From assembly GCF_000934725.1 (NCBI RefSeq), contig NZ_JYNS01000006.1, forward strand, positions 124,001 to 188,000: a stretch of DNA of 64,000 nucleotides, read 5' to 3'. Positions 55,887-64,000 of this stretch are shown piece by piece. How positions within the stretch are numbered: the stretch's first letter is position 1; each line of letters opens with the position of its first letter. The notes beneath the pieces are model-generated. The model made no database searches. It was not told the origin of the DNA and worked only from the letters and a program-made list of their open reading frames with translations. This DNA is from Methyloterricola oryzae (GTDB taxonomy: Bacteria > Pseudomonadota > Gammaproteobacteria > Methylococcales > Methylococcaceae). The translations under genes and the position numbers were made by a program.

Positions 55887-56543
55887 ATGACACAAGATGA
55901 GCTGAAGAAGAAGGCTGCCGAAGCAGCCCTGGAATACGTGAAAGGCGTTACGCTGCTGGGCATCGGCACCGGCTCCACGGTCAACCATTTCATCGAACTC
56001 CTGGCGGACCTGAAGGGCGACATCGAAGGCACGGTCTCCAGTTCCGAAGGCAGCACCAAGCGCCTGAAGGAGCTTGGCATTCCCGTGCTGGACCTGAATG
56101 CGGCTGGGGAATTGGAAATCTACGTGGACGGCGCCGACGAGGTGAATCCCCATTTCCAGATGGTGAAGGGCGGCGGCGGCGCACTGACCCGCGAGAAGAT
56201 CATCGCTGGGGCCAGCCGCAAGTTCCTCTGCATCGCCGACGAAAGCAAATACGTGCCCGTGCTGGGCAAGTTCCCGCTGCCGGTGGAGGTCATCCCCATG
56301 GCGCGCAGCTATGTGGCGCGCGAGATGGTCAAGCTGGGCGGCCAGCCGCAGTGGCGCGAGAACTATGTCACCGACAACGGCAACCACATCCTCGACGTGC
56401 ACAATCTGGAAATCCTCGACCCGCCGGCGCTGGAGCGCACCATCAACAACATCCCGGGCGTGGTCACCGTGGGCATCTTCGCCCTAAGGCCCGCGGACAT
56501 CGTTCTGTTGGGCTCGCCGGACGGCATCCGCGCGCTGAAGTGA
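55887..56543 (+). CDS. rpiA: Ribose-5-phosphate isomerase A
   Basis: 218 residues. [17 protein letters not shown] and [12 protein letters not shown] are the catalytic motifs. Interconverts ribose-5-phosphate and ribulose-5-phosphate. Divergent from ilvA, as in E. coli. Confidence 0.97.
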   Translation: MTQDELKKKAAEAALEYVKGVTLLGIGTGSTVNHFIELLADLKGDIEGTVSSSEGSTKRLKELGIPVLDLNAAGELEIYVDGADEVNPHFQMVKGGGGALTREKIIAGASRKFLCIADESKYVPVLGKFPLPVEVIPMARSYVAREMVKLGGQPQWRENYVTDNGNHILDVHNLEILDPPALERTINNIPGVVTVGIFALRPADIVLLGSPDGIRALK

Positions 56544-56723
56544 GATCACGACCCGCCATTGCAGGGATGCAGTGGCAGCCGCCTTCGCTTCCCGGCCAAG
56601 GCGTGGCCTGCACGTAAAAATTTCGCAATAATCCCGACCGGTGGATAGAATTCGAATGGCCGCCGCCTCGACTCCGATACCGTCCCGCATGCCGCTTATT
56701 AGAAAACAACTGGGTAGAGAATT

Positions 56724-57278
56724 ATGAGCACATCACCCGATCAGCCGCGCAACGAGCGATTCTACCGCCGCCAAGACAGCGATCCGGGACCGCCGCCGCA
56801 AGTCTCGCCGATCCGTGGCCTGATCTGGCTCACCCTGTTCATCGCCGCTATCGTGCTCGGGGTGATGTATTGGGAAATCCTGTGGAACCTGGTCAGCGAA
56901 TTCGTGCCGCTGACCCTGGAGTTTGTCGAGGAAAGCCTCGACACCTTGTTTGAACTGGTGGGGCTCAGCCCGCCCATCGCACAGATGGCCACCGCCTATA
57001 CCGGCGTGGTCATCGCCTTGGCGCTGTTTTACATCCTGCTGCGCAAGTCCATCACCATCAGCAAGAAGACGCGTCAGACGGTGACCGCCTACAAGACCGT
57101 CTACAAGGATCTGAGCAACCAGTGGTATGCCAGGAAGCGGGCCCAGGCGCTGGAGTGGTGGGATACCCTGGACTGGATGCAGCGAGTCGCCGCCATAGGC
57201 GCATTGGTGCTCATCGGCATCCCGCTGGCATTGCTGCTGTCCTTCATCCTCGGAAGCCTGGTCACCATGCTGATCTGA
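56724..57278 (+). CDS. Hypothetical inner-membrane protein
   Basis: 184 residues with three hydrophobic segments (about 32-50, 90-105 and 160-180) and basic cytoplasmic loops. The N-terminal 25 residues are polar and arginine-rich. No family recognised. The gene stands alone between rpiA and the c-di-GMP enzyme. Confidence 0.75.
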   Translation: MSTSPDQPRNERFYRRQDSDPGPPPQVSPIRGLIWLTLFIAAIVLGVMYWEILWNLVSEFVPLTLEFVEESLDTLFELVGLSPPIAQMATAYTGVVIALALFYILLRKSITISKKTRQTVTAYKTVYKDLSNQWYARKRAQALEWWDTLDWMQRVAAIGALVLIGIPLALLLSFILGSLVTMLI

Positions 57279-57591
57279 CCGGCCATCATTACCGATGCCA
57301 CAGCCGATGCGGTCAGAGCCTTGATTCTGGAACCTTTCGGGCGGGGAGGAGTCTCAAATGGCGTTCCTCCTCTTGCTCCGAGAGGTTTGGTAGACCATCT
57401 ACTAAACCCGCCTTCCGGCGGGTTCTTTTTTGCCCCAGCAAGGCGGAAGCGGCGTCGCCAGATCGACATCCAACGGCCGTTTCCGCGCCATTTGCCGCGA
57501 TGCCCCCACCGCAATACGCGTCGCCTTCCCGCCTGCTATGTTTTCTCAGGCAGGTTGGGGAAATCGCATCCCCGGGAGAACTAAGCGGACT
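57279..57591. other. Intergenic gap before the c-di-GMP enzyme
   Basis: About 310 bases. The first half ends in the terminator at 57405-57431; the second half would be the promoter and leader of the c-di-GMP gene. GGGAGA lies 12 bases before its ATG. I looked for a c-di-GMP riboswitch and found none. Confidence 0.55.
57405..57431 (+). terminator. Rho-independent terminator
   Basis: AACCCGCC and GGCGGGTT form an eight-pair stem with a TTCC loop, followed by CTTTTTT. It ends the transcript of the upstream membrane-protein gene, or of an unannotated small RNA in the 125 bases between. Confidence 0.88.
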
Positions 57592-60500
57592 ATGTCTTCC
57601 ATTGAAGCCTTGAAACTGGGCGACATCATGAGTCCCAGGGTGCGGACCGTGGACCCGCGCTGCCCGATTGGCGAGGCCGCCCGGCTCATGGGCGAGGCGC
57701 GCATCTCATGCCTGGTGGTGGCGGATGGTCACCAGCCCGTCGGCATCATCACCGAAAAAGACCTTCTGACCCTGCTGAACCGCCAGGATGGCGGTCAGGC
57801 TGCGGTCAACGAGCGCATGAGTTCATCGCTCATCACCGCCACCGTCGATACAGACTTCCATTCAGCGTACTCAATTCTGCGCCGGCACCGCATCCGCCAC
57901 CTGGTGGTAACGGACACTGCAGGCACACTGGTCGGAATCGCAACCGCCACCGATTTCCGCAATCATCTGAACCAGGAAGTTTTCAGCAAGATTGATCGCC
58001 TCGACGCGGTGCTGGATCCCGTGGTGTCGCAACTGCCACCGGACATGCCGCTGGGCCAGGCCATCCAACACATGGTGACTTCGGGCTGGGACTATGTGCT
58101 GGTGGTGGAAAGCCAGCGGCCCTTGGGCATCTTCACCGAGCGCGATATTCCGCGGCTGTGGAACGCCGGCGTGGATCTGGAGGCCGTGCCCATTTGCCAG
58201 GTCATGACCGCGCCACTGCACTGCATCCCCGTTTCGACCCAGGTAGCCGAGGCGTCCGCCACCATGGCGCGCTGGAAGCTCCGGCACCTGCCCGTCGTTG
58301 ATGGGGAAGGACACTTGCTCGGGGTGGTCAGCCAGAACCGCATGCTGGAAAAGCTCGGGTTGGCGCTGTTCGACGAAGTCTGGCACGAACGTGCCAGCTT
58401 GCAGGAGCAGAACTCCGATCTCGCCGCGCGACTGGGCTTGATCCTGGAAGGCAGCGGCGTGGGCGTCTGGGAATTTGACCATGAGACCGACGGGGTCGTC
58501 TGGAGCCCCAAGTTGGCCCTGCTGTGCGGAAAGCCGGAAGGCTGGGCGCCCACCGGACTGCGCGGCTGGCTGGACCTGATTCACCCGCAGGACCGGCCGC
58601 ACACCTTCGAGCACCTGCGCGCGCCCCAGAGTGCCGCCGGCGAACTGTTCGAAACGGAGTTCCGCCTGCGCGGCGCGGACGGACGCTGGCTGTGGCTGGA
58701 GGCCAGGGGACGGGTACTGCACCGGGACGAGCAGGGCCGCCCGCTGCGGACGGCGGGCAGTCTGCTGGATATTTCCGAGCGCAAGCACGCCGCCTTGCTC
58801 ATGGATGCCCAGCATCGATTCATGCAAGCCCTGATGGCCCGCCCAGGACGGGATGCCCTGCTGCGCGCCGCCCTGGACTTTGCCCTGTCCTTGACCGATC
58901 TGGACGGCGGCCTGGTGTTTCAAAGCTTGCCCGACCAGTCCATTACGGTATTGAACCGCCAAGGCGTTTCCGAGCACTTCGAACAGGACTGGCCGCAGCT
59001 TGTGGCCAAACTTCGACCGGAGCCGCTGAGGCCGGGCAAGCTCTATTGCAGTTGCCCGGCACGCGACGACCTGTGCCCCGTAGCCAGCGCCCCTCACAAC
59101 CTGTGTGGACAAGCGAACTCCTCCTGGGATGAAATCCGCGCGCAAGACGGCGCCAGCGCCGCCGTCTTGCTTCCCCTCGGCGTCGCTGGAGACCCGCTCT
59201 GGGAAGGCGGTCTGTTGCTGGTCTGCCGACATGTCCCGCGCATCACCAGTCATACCGCGACTGCCCTGCAAACCTTGGCCAACCTGTTCGATCAAGCCCT
59301 GCTCAGCCTTCGGGCACAGAACGAGGCAGAACGGCAGCATGCCCTGGTTCATGAAGAAAAGCTCTTTTCGGAAGACCTGATCAACGCCCTGCCGGGCAGT
59401 TTCTACATGACCGACGGCACGGACCGGATCCTGCGCTGGAACCAGCATCTGAAGCAACTGACCGGTCTTTCTGACATCGATCTGCCCCGCCTGCGCAGCG
59501 CCGACCTGTTCCAAGCCGCAGACCGCCCGCACATCGCCAAGGCCCTGGCCGACGCGTTCGCCCAGGGCGGAGCCACGGTGGAAGCCGGCATGCACACGGC
59601 CAGCGGCGCGACCATTCCGGTGCTTCTGACCTGCAAGCGGACGCACATCGGCGATCAGACCTACCTGCTGGCCCTGGGCGTCGACATCTCGGAATCCAAA
59701 CAGGTGCGCCGCAGCCTCGATGAGGAACGCCTGCGCTTGCGATCCCTGCTCAACACCATCCCCGACATGGTCTGGCTCAAGGATCCCGATGGCGTCTACC
59801 TGTTCTGCAACCCCAGTTGCGAGAGGCTGATGGGGCATCCGGAGGCGACGATCATCGGCAATACCGATTACGCGTTCTTCCCCAGAGAGACAGCCGATTT
59901 CCTCCGCTCCCGTGACCTTGCCGCCGTCGCGGCGGGAGTATCGGTCGTCAACGAGGAATGGCTTACTTCGGCAACGGACGGCCACCGCGGCATCTATGAG
60001 ACGGTCAAGACACCGCTCCTGAACCAGCAAGGGGCATTGGCAGGCGTTTTGGGCATAGCCCGCGACATCACCGACCGGCGCGATGCCGAGGAGGCCATGC
60101 GCCGTGCCTCCAGCGTGTTTCACAACACCCAGGAAGGCATCATCATCACCGACGCCGAGAACAACATCATCGACGTCAATCCCGCCTTTACCCAGATTAC
60201 CGGCTACACGCGGGATGAAGTGCTGGGGCAAAACCCGAAACTGCTCGGGTCCGGTGTCCAGGGCTCAGGCTTTTACGAGGAGATGTGGCGATCGGTGCTG
60301 CAGACCGGGCAATGGCGCGGGGAAATCTGCAACCGGCGGCGCGACGGGAGCCTCTACACGGAGATGCTGTCCATCGCCGCGGTGCGCGACTCGCACGGAC
60401 AGGTTCAGGAATACGTGGGGGTGTTTTCCGACATCAGTCGCCTCAAGGAGCACGCCGCGGAGTTGAACCGCATCGCCCATTTCGACCCTCTGACCGGCCT

Positions 60501-62145
60501 GCCCAACCGCCGCCTGCTGGCCGACCGCCTCAATCATGCCATCGCCCACGCCCGCCGCAGCGGCAAGCTGCTTGCCGTGTGCTACCTGGACCTGGATGGC
60601 TTCAAGCCGGTCAATGACCGCCTCGGCCACGACGCCGGCGATCAGCTTCTGGTCATGCTGACGCGCAATCTGCAGGAAGTGCTGCGTGCCGAGGATACCC
60701 TGGCGCGGCTGGGTGGCGACGAATTCGTGCTGCTGCTCAACGACCTGTCCCGGGAAGAGGAAAGCAGCCATTTGCTGGAACGGGTGCTCGCCACGGTTTC
60801 CCACCCCCTGCATCTGGACGAACAGGTCATCACGCTGTCCGCGAGCATCGGCGTCACGCTGTTCCCCCACGACAATGCCGATGGCGACACGCTTCTGCGT
60901 CACGCCGACCAGGCCATGTACCGGGCCAAGGAGAACGGGCGCAATCGCTTCCATCTGTTCGATCCCGAATTTGACCGCCAGGCGCGGGAACAGCGTGACT
61001 TCCTGCAGCGCGTATCACACGGGATCAGGCATGACGAATTCATCCTCTATTTCCAGCCCAAGGTCAATCTGGTCACGGGCCAGGTGATCGGCGTCGAGGC
61101 CCTCATTCGCTGGCGCCATCCTGACGAGGGTCTCTTGACGCCAGCTGCCTTCCTGCCGTTTCTGGCAGGCACGGAACTGGATGGCCAACTGGGCGAGTGG
61201 GTCATCGACGCCGTACTGGAGCAGATGGAGGCCTGGAAAAAGCTCGGGCTGGAACTGGCCGTGAGTGCCAATGTCAGCGCTGAGCACCTGTTAAGTCCGG
61301 ACTTCATCCATCGGCTGGAACTGGCACTGCAACGCCATCCGGCGATCGGACCCCGCCGCTTGGAATTGGAGATACTGGAAACCGTCGCCATCAGCGACCT
61401 GGAAAAAGCCTCGGCTGCGCTGCAGGCAGGACTCGATCTGGGCGTGGGCTTTGCTCTCGACGACTTCGGCACCGGCTACTCCTCTCTGACCTATTTCCGG
61501 CGACTCCCGGTGGAATCGCTGAAGGTGGACGGCAGCTTTGTGCGCGACATGCTGGACGACCCCGACGACCTGGGCATCGTGGAAAGCGTGATTCATCTGG
61601 CCGAGGCCTTCAACCGGTACGTCATCGCCGAAGGGGTGGAAACCTTGCAGCATGCCATGCTGCTGGTCAAATTGGGCTGCAAGCTGGGCCAGGGCTACGG
61701 CATCGCGCGGCCCATGCCGGCAGAGGACATTCCGGCGTGGATGGAACGCTGGATGGCGGAGCGCCCATGGCAAGATCTTGGGACCAGTTGCCTACCCGCG
61801 GAGGACACTGCTCTGCTGCTGGCCATGGTCAGCCACCGTCAATGGTGTGAACGGGTGGCCGCCTATGTCCGGGCGCCGAAAGGCCCTCCGCCCGCCCTAG
61901 GCAGCCGGGCCTGCCGCCTGGGACAATGGTATTATCGGGGAGGCATGCGCCGCTATGGCCAGGTTGCGGAATTTCAGGCCCTGGAAGCAATCCACGAGGA
62001 GTTTCATGCGCTCGCCAATCAATTGCTCAAGCTGGCGGAAAACGGAGACCCGCATGCCCAAGTGCGTCTGCCGGATTTGTTCCGCCAGCGGGATGCGGTG
62101 CTGCAGCTGCTGGAGCGCTTCATCGAACGTTTGCAGGCCAGTTGA
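57592..62145 (+). CDS. CBS-PAS-GAF-GGDEF-EAL-CZB cyclic-di-GMP enzyme
   Basis: A 1517-residue soluble sensor enzyme for c-di-GMP. In order: four CBS motifs (about 1-260), a PAS domain (about 280-400), a GAF-like domain (about 405-560) with a cysteine cluster (C-S-C-P-A-R-D-D-L-C), three PAS domains (about 590-955), GGDEF with an intact G-G-D-E-F near 1041 and an I-site R-A-E-D upstream, EAL with E-A-L-I-R-W near 1169, and a C-terminal CZB zinc-binding domain (H-R-Q-W, C-R-L-G-Q-W-Y, H-E-E-F-H). Both catalytic domains look complete. ATG 57592 starts the CBS homology. The combination of four CBS motifs with CZB is unusual and suggests input from adenylates and zinc. Confidence 0.9.
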   Translation: MSSIEALKLGDIMSPRVRTVDPRCPIGEAARLMGEARISCLVVADGHQPVGIITEKDLLTLLNRQDGGQAAVNERMSSSLITATVDTDFHSAYSILRRHRIRHLVVTDTAGTLVGIATATDFRNHLNQEVFSKIDRLDAVLDPVVSQLPPDMPLGQAIQHMVTSGWDYVLVVESQRPLGIFTERDIPRLWNAGVDLEAVPICQVMTAPLHCIPVSTQVAEASATMARWKLRHLPVVDGEGHLLGVVSQNRMLEKLGLALFDEVWHERASLQEQNSDLAARLGLILEGSGVGVWEFDHETDGVVWSPKLALLCGKPEGWAPTGLRGWLDLIHPQDRPHTFEHLRAPQSAAGELFETEFRLRGADGRWLWLEARGRVLHRDEQGRPLRTAGSLLDISERKHAALLMDAQHRFMQALMARPGRDALLRAALDFALSLTDLDGGLVFQSLPDQSITVLNRQGVSEHFEQDWPQLVAKLRPEPLRPGKLYCSCPARDDLCPVASAPHNLCGQANSSWDEIRAQDGASAAVLLPLGVAGDPLWEGGLLLVCRHVPRITSHTATALQTLANLFDQALLSLRAQNEAERQHALVHEEKLFSEDLINALPGSFYMTDGTDRILRWNQHLKQLTGLSDIDLPRLRSADLFQAADRPHIAKALADAFAQGGATVEAGMHTASGATIPVLLTCKRTHIGDQTYLLALGVDISESKQVRRSLDEERLRLRSLLNTIPDMVWLKDPDGVYLFCNPSCERLMGHPEATIIGNTDYAFFPRETADFLRSRDLAAVAAGVSVVNEEWLTSATDGHRGIYETVKTPLLNQQGALAGVLGIARDITDRRDAEEAMRRASSVFHNTQEGIIITDAENNIIDVNPAFTQITGYTRDEVLGQNPKLLGSGVQGSGFYEEMWRSVLQTGQWRGEICNRRRDGSLYTEMLSIAAVRDSHGQVQEYVGVFSDISRLKEHAAELNRIAHFDPLTGLPNRRLLADRLNHAIAHARRSGKLLAVCYLDLDGFKPVNDRLGHDAGDQLLVMLTRNLQEVLRAEDTLARLGGDEFVLLLNDLSREEESSHLLERVLATVSHPLHLDEQVITLSASIGVTLFPHDNADGDTLLRHADQAMYRAKENGRNRFHLFDPEFDRQAREQRDFLQRVSHGIRHDEFILYFQPKVNLVTGQVIGVEALIRWRHPDEGLLTPAAFLPFLAGTELDGQLGEWVIDAVLEQMEAWKKLGLELAVSANVSAEHLLSPDFIHRLELALQRHPAIGPRRLELEILETVAISDLEKASAALQAGLDLGVGFALDDFGTGYSSLTYFRRLPVESLKVDGSFVRDMLDDPDDLGIVESVIHLAEAFNRYVIAEGVETLQHAMLLVKLGCKLGQGYGIARPMPAEDIPAWMERWMAERPWQDLGTSCLPAEDTALLLAMVSHRQWCERVAAYVRAPKGPPPALGSRACRLGQWYYRGGMRRYGQVAEFQALEAIHEEFHALANQLLKLAENGDPHAQVRLPDLFRQRDAVLQLLERFIERLQAS

Positions 62146-62246
62146 GCCAAATTAAGCCCCTCTCCGCAAACACCCGCTTCCGCTGCGTGGGTTGCTTGCT
62201 TACACTGTGTCCCAAGGTTTCCACACCACGTACCGGAGTCAGGCAC

Positions 62247-62801
62247 ATGAGCATCCCGTTGAAGCTTTTTAGCGTACTGCTGATCCTTTTCAGCCTCGGC
62301 GGCTGCCAGAGCACCGGCGGCGGCGCCCTGCAAGCCGAGGACATCGACGCCAACGTGGACGCCGCCCTCAAGCGGCTCTACGCCAGCACACCATCGGCGC
62401 GCTCGCTTTCCAGGCAAGCCAAGGGAATCTTGGTCTTCCCCGGTGTCGTCAAGGCCGGCTTCATTGGCGGAGTGCAATATGGCAAGGGCGCCTTGCGCGA
62501 GCGCGGGCGAACCGTAGGCTATTACAATATGGTGGCAGGCTCCTACGGTCTGCAGGCGGGGGCGCAGACCTTCGACTACGCCATGTTCTTCATGACCCGT
62601 GACGCGCTGGATTACCTGAAGCGCAGCGAGGGCTGGGAGATCGGGGTGGGTCCCAGCATCGTGATCGTGGATGAAGGCGTGGCCAAGTCGCTGACCACCA
62701 CCACGGCCAAAGACGACGTTTATGCCTTCATCTTTGGACAGCGTGGCCTCATGGCCGGGCTGGGACTGCAAGGTTCCAAGATCACCCGCATCCATCCTTG
62801 A
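62247..62801 (+). CDS. SYLF/Ysc84-like lipoprotein
   Basis: 184 residues. A lipoprotein signal ends in F-S-L-G-G-C. The SYLF-type part has A-K-G-I-L-V-F-P-G-V-V-K-A-G-F-I-G-G and G-S-Y-G-L-Q-A-G-A-Q. Bacterial SYLF proteins are lipid-binding candidates found near the cell envelope. ATG 62247 gives the lipoprotein signal. Confidence 0.88.
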   Translation: MSIPLKLFSVLLILFSLGGCQSTGGGALQAEDIDANVDAALKRLYASTPSARSLSRQAKGILVFPGVVKAGFIGGVQYGKGALRERGRTVGYYNMVAGSYGLQAGAQTFDYAMFFMTRDALDYLKRSEGWEIGVGPSIVIVDEGVAKSLTTTTAKDDVYAFIFGQRGLMAGLGLQGSKITRIHP

Positions 62802-62855
62802 AATCGGCGCAGCGGCCCGGCGCTTATCTGTCCGGTGCGGGCGGGGGAAGCCCCG

Positions 62856-64000
62856 TCAGCGTTTCTTCACATGCTTTATCAGGCGCCGGCGCTTTTGCAC
62901 CTGGCGCTGGGTAAGCACGTTCTTCTTGTCCTTGTAAGGGTTGGCGCTGCCCTTGAATTCCAGCTTGATGGGCGTGCCCTCCAGCCGCAGGGCGGCGCGG
63001 AACACGTTGACCAGATAGCGCTTGTAGGCGCCGGGCAGCTCGTCGGTCTGATTGCCATGAATGACGATGACCGGCGGGTTGTGGCCGCCCTGGTGGGCGT
63101 ACTTGAGCTTGATGCGCCGGCCGCGCACCAAGGGTGGCTGATGGGTAGCCTGGGCCTGCTGCAGAATCTCGGTGAGACGGGAGGCGGACAGGTTCTGTCC
63201 CGCACTTTGATGGATGCGATCCACTTGTTCCAGCAGCTTGCCGACGCCGGTGCCGTGCAGCGCCGACACAAAATGCTTCTCGGCAAAATCCAGGAAGGTC
63301 AGCTTGAGATCGATCTGGCGCTTCACCTGCTCGCGCTGGTCGTGGCTGAGACCGTCCCATTTGTTCAGCCCGATGATGAGGCCGCGCCCGGCTTCCAGCA
63401 CCAGCCCCAAGAGATTGGCGTCCTGATCGGTGACACCCTCGCTGGCGTCGATCAGATAGATCACGACATGGGCCTTGTCGATGGCCTGCAGCGACTTGAT
63501 CACGCTGAACTTCTCGATGCCTTCGCCCACCCGCGAACGGCGGCGGATTCCCGCCGTGTCGATCAGGGTATAACTCCGTCCATTGCGCTCGAAGGGGATG
63601 AAAATGCTGTCGCGGGTGGTGCCAGGCTGGTCGTACACCACCACACGCTCCTCACCCAGGAGGCGATTAACCAGGGTGGACTTGCCGACGTTGGGACGTC
63701 CAACCACGGCGATGCGCGCACCGCCCGCAGCGGATTCCGCTGGTTCCTCCGCTTCGACCTGAGGCAGCAACGCATCCACCCGTACCAGCAGTTCCGGAAT
63801 ACCGGTGCCATGGGCGGCGGCGATGGCACAAGGCTCGCCCTTGAGGCCGACGCCGTGGAATTCCGCCACCGCGAGTGGGATGTCCAGGCCCTCGGTCTTA
63901 TTGGCCACCAGCAGGATGGGTTTGGTGAACTTGCGCAGGGTCTGCGCGATGGCTTCGTCGGCCGGCGAGAGACCGCTGCGGGCATCCACCAGGAACAGCA
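62856..64000 (-). CDS. der: Ribosome-associated GTPase Der (5' end outside window)
   Basis: A double GTPase needed for 50S ribosomal subunit maturation. The window holds the C-terminal part of about 380 residues: the end of the first GTPase domain (V-A-N-K-T-E), the second with [14 protein letters not shown] and L-N-K-W-D, and the KH-like C-terminal domain. The start lies beyond base 64000. Confidence 0.95.
   Translation of the reverse strand, partial: LFLVDARSGLSPADEAIAQTLRKFTKPILLVANKTEGLDIPLAVAEFHGVGLKGEPCAIAAAHGTGIPELLVRVDALLPQVEAEEPAESAAGGARIAVVGRPNVGKSTLVNRLLGEERVVVYDQPGTTRDSIFIPFERNGRSYTLIDTAGIRRRSRVGEGIEKFSVIKSLQAIDKAHVVIYLIDASEGVTDQDANLLGLVLEAGRGLIIGLNKWDGLSHDQREQVKRQIDLKLTFLDFAEKHFVSALHGTGVGKLLEQVDRIHQSAGQNLSASRLTEILQQAQATHQPPLVRGRRIKLKYAHQGGHNPPVIVIHGNQTDELPGAYKRYLVNVFRAALRLEGTPIKLEFKGSANPYKDKKNVLTQRQVQKRRRLIKHVKKR

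Noticed and set aside
57432-57591. c-di-GMP riboswitch in the leader of the GGDEF-EAL gene
   Set aside because: The conserved GEMM core sequences and paired stems were not found.

Overview
The window looks like a chromosomal segment of a nitrogen-fixing, GC-rich gammaproteobacterium. The dusB-fis pair, purH, the ilvA/rpiA divergence and djlA/yajQ point to Gammaproteobacteria. The combination of a NifA-type isc-nif cluster with kdp and RND genes would suit a methanotroph-like or Azotobacter-like lineage. That placement is an inference from gene content; no 16S rRNA gene or methane monooxygenase gene is present. No rRNA, CRISPR array, phage or intact IS element was seen, and the only tRNA-like sequence is degenerate.

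Layout. 1-3.1 kb (minus strand) is the end of a polysaccharide-export locus: an ABC-2 permease, a RgpF-type rhamnan protein and a Wzt-like ATPase that runs off the left edge. This part is visibly AT-richer than the rest. 3.2-5.1 kb holds two MntA/HepT (MNT-HEPN) toxin-antitoxin modules, both damaged, on either side of a contiguous 21-bp tandem repeat array. 5.3-7.6 kb is a secreted metzincin protease. 8.0-18.2 kb is a Kdp potassium-uptake region: an extra small membrane ORF, kdpF, A, B and C, then an HDAC-like hydrolase, a GNAT acetyltransferase, and kdpD/kdpE. An orphan cheD follows.

The most interesting part is 19.0-34.4 kb, a nitrogen-fixation accessory region. I can read three sigma-54 -24/-12 promoters and three NifA-type TGT-N10-ACA sites in it. 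A leftward operon carries a bacterioferritin-associated-ferredoxin-like gene plus two unknown genes. A rightward operon carries iscS-iscU-erpA-iscA-hscB-hscA-fdx-nifV-nifW, a thioredoxin-like [2Fe-2S] ferredoxin, a TPR-like protein and a ferredoxin-fold protein that has lost all its cysteines. This operon ends at a strong terminator and is followed by grxD-bolA. A third promoter, with its own UAS and an IHF-like site, drives a poorly described operon: a 67-aa protein, an FmdB zinc ribbon, an unknown protein, a large AAA+ ATPase, several small unknowns, a fumarylacetoacetase-like hydrolase and a glutathione S-transferase-like protein. Together these look like a nitrogenase-dedicated Fe-S assembly and maturation/protection supply line. 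The nifHDK genes are not in the window.

34.4-64 kb is mostly ordinary chromosome: a fasciclin protein, a two-component system, a Mut7-C protein, a tripartite RND efflux operon with a divergent TetR regulator, a methyltransferase, an aldo/keto reductase, a pteridine reductase, yajQ, djlA, purC, dusB-fis, purH, RNA-binding and cold-shock proteins, ilvA, rpiA, a 1517-aa CBS-PAS-GGDEF-EAL-CZB c-di-GMP enzyme, a SYLF lipoprotein, and der, which is truncated at the right edge.
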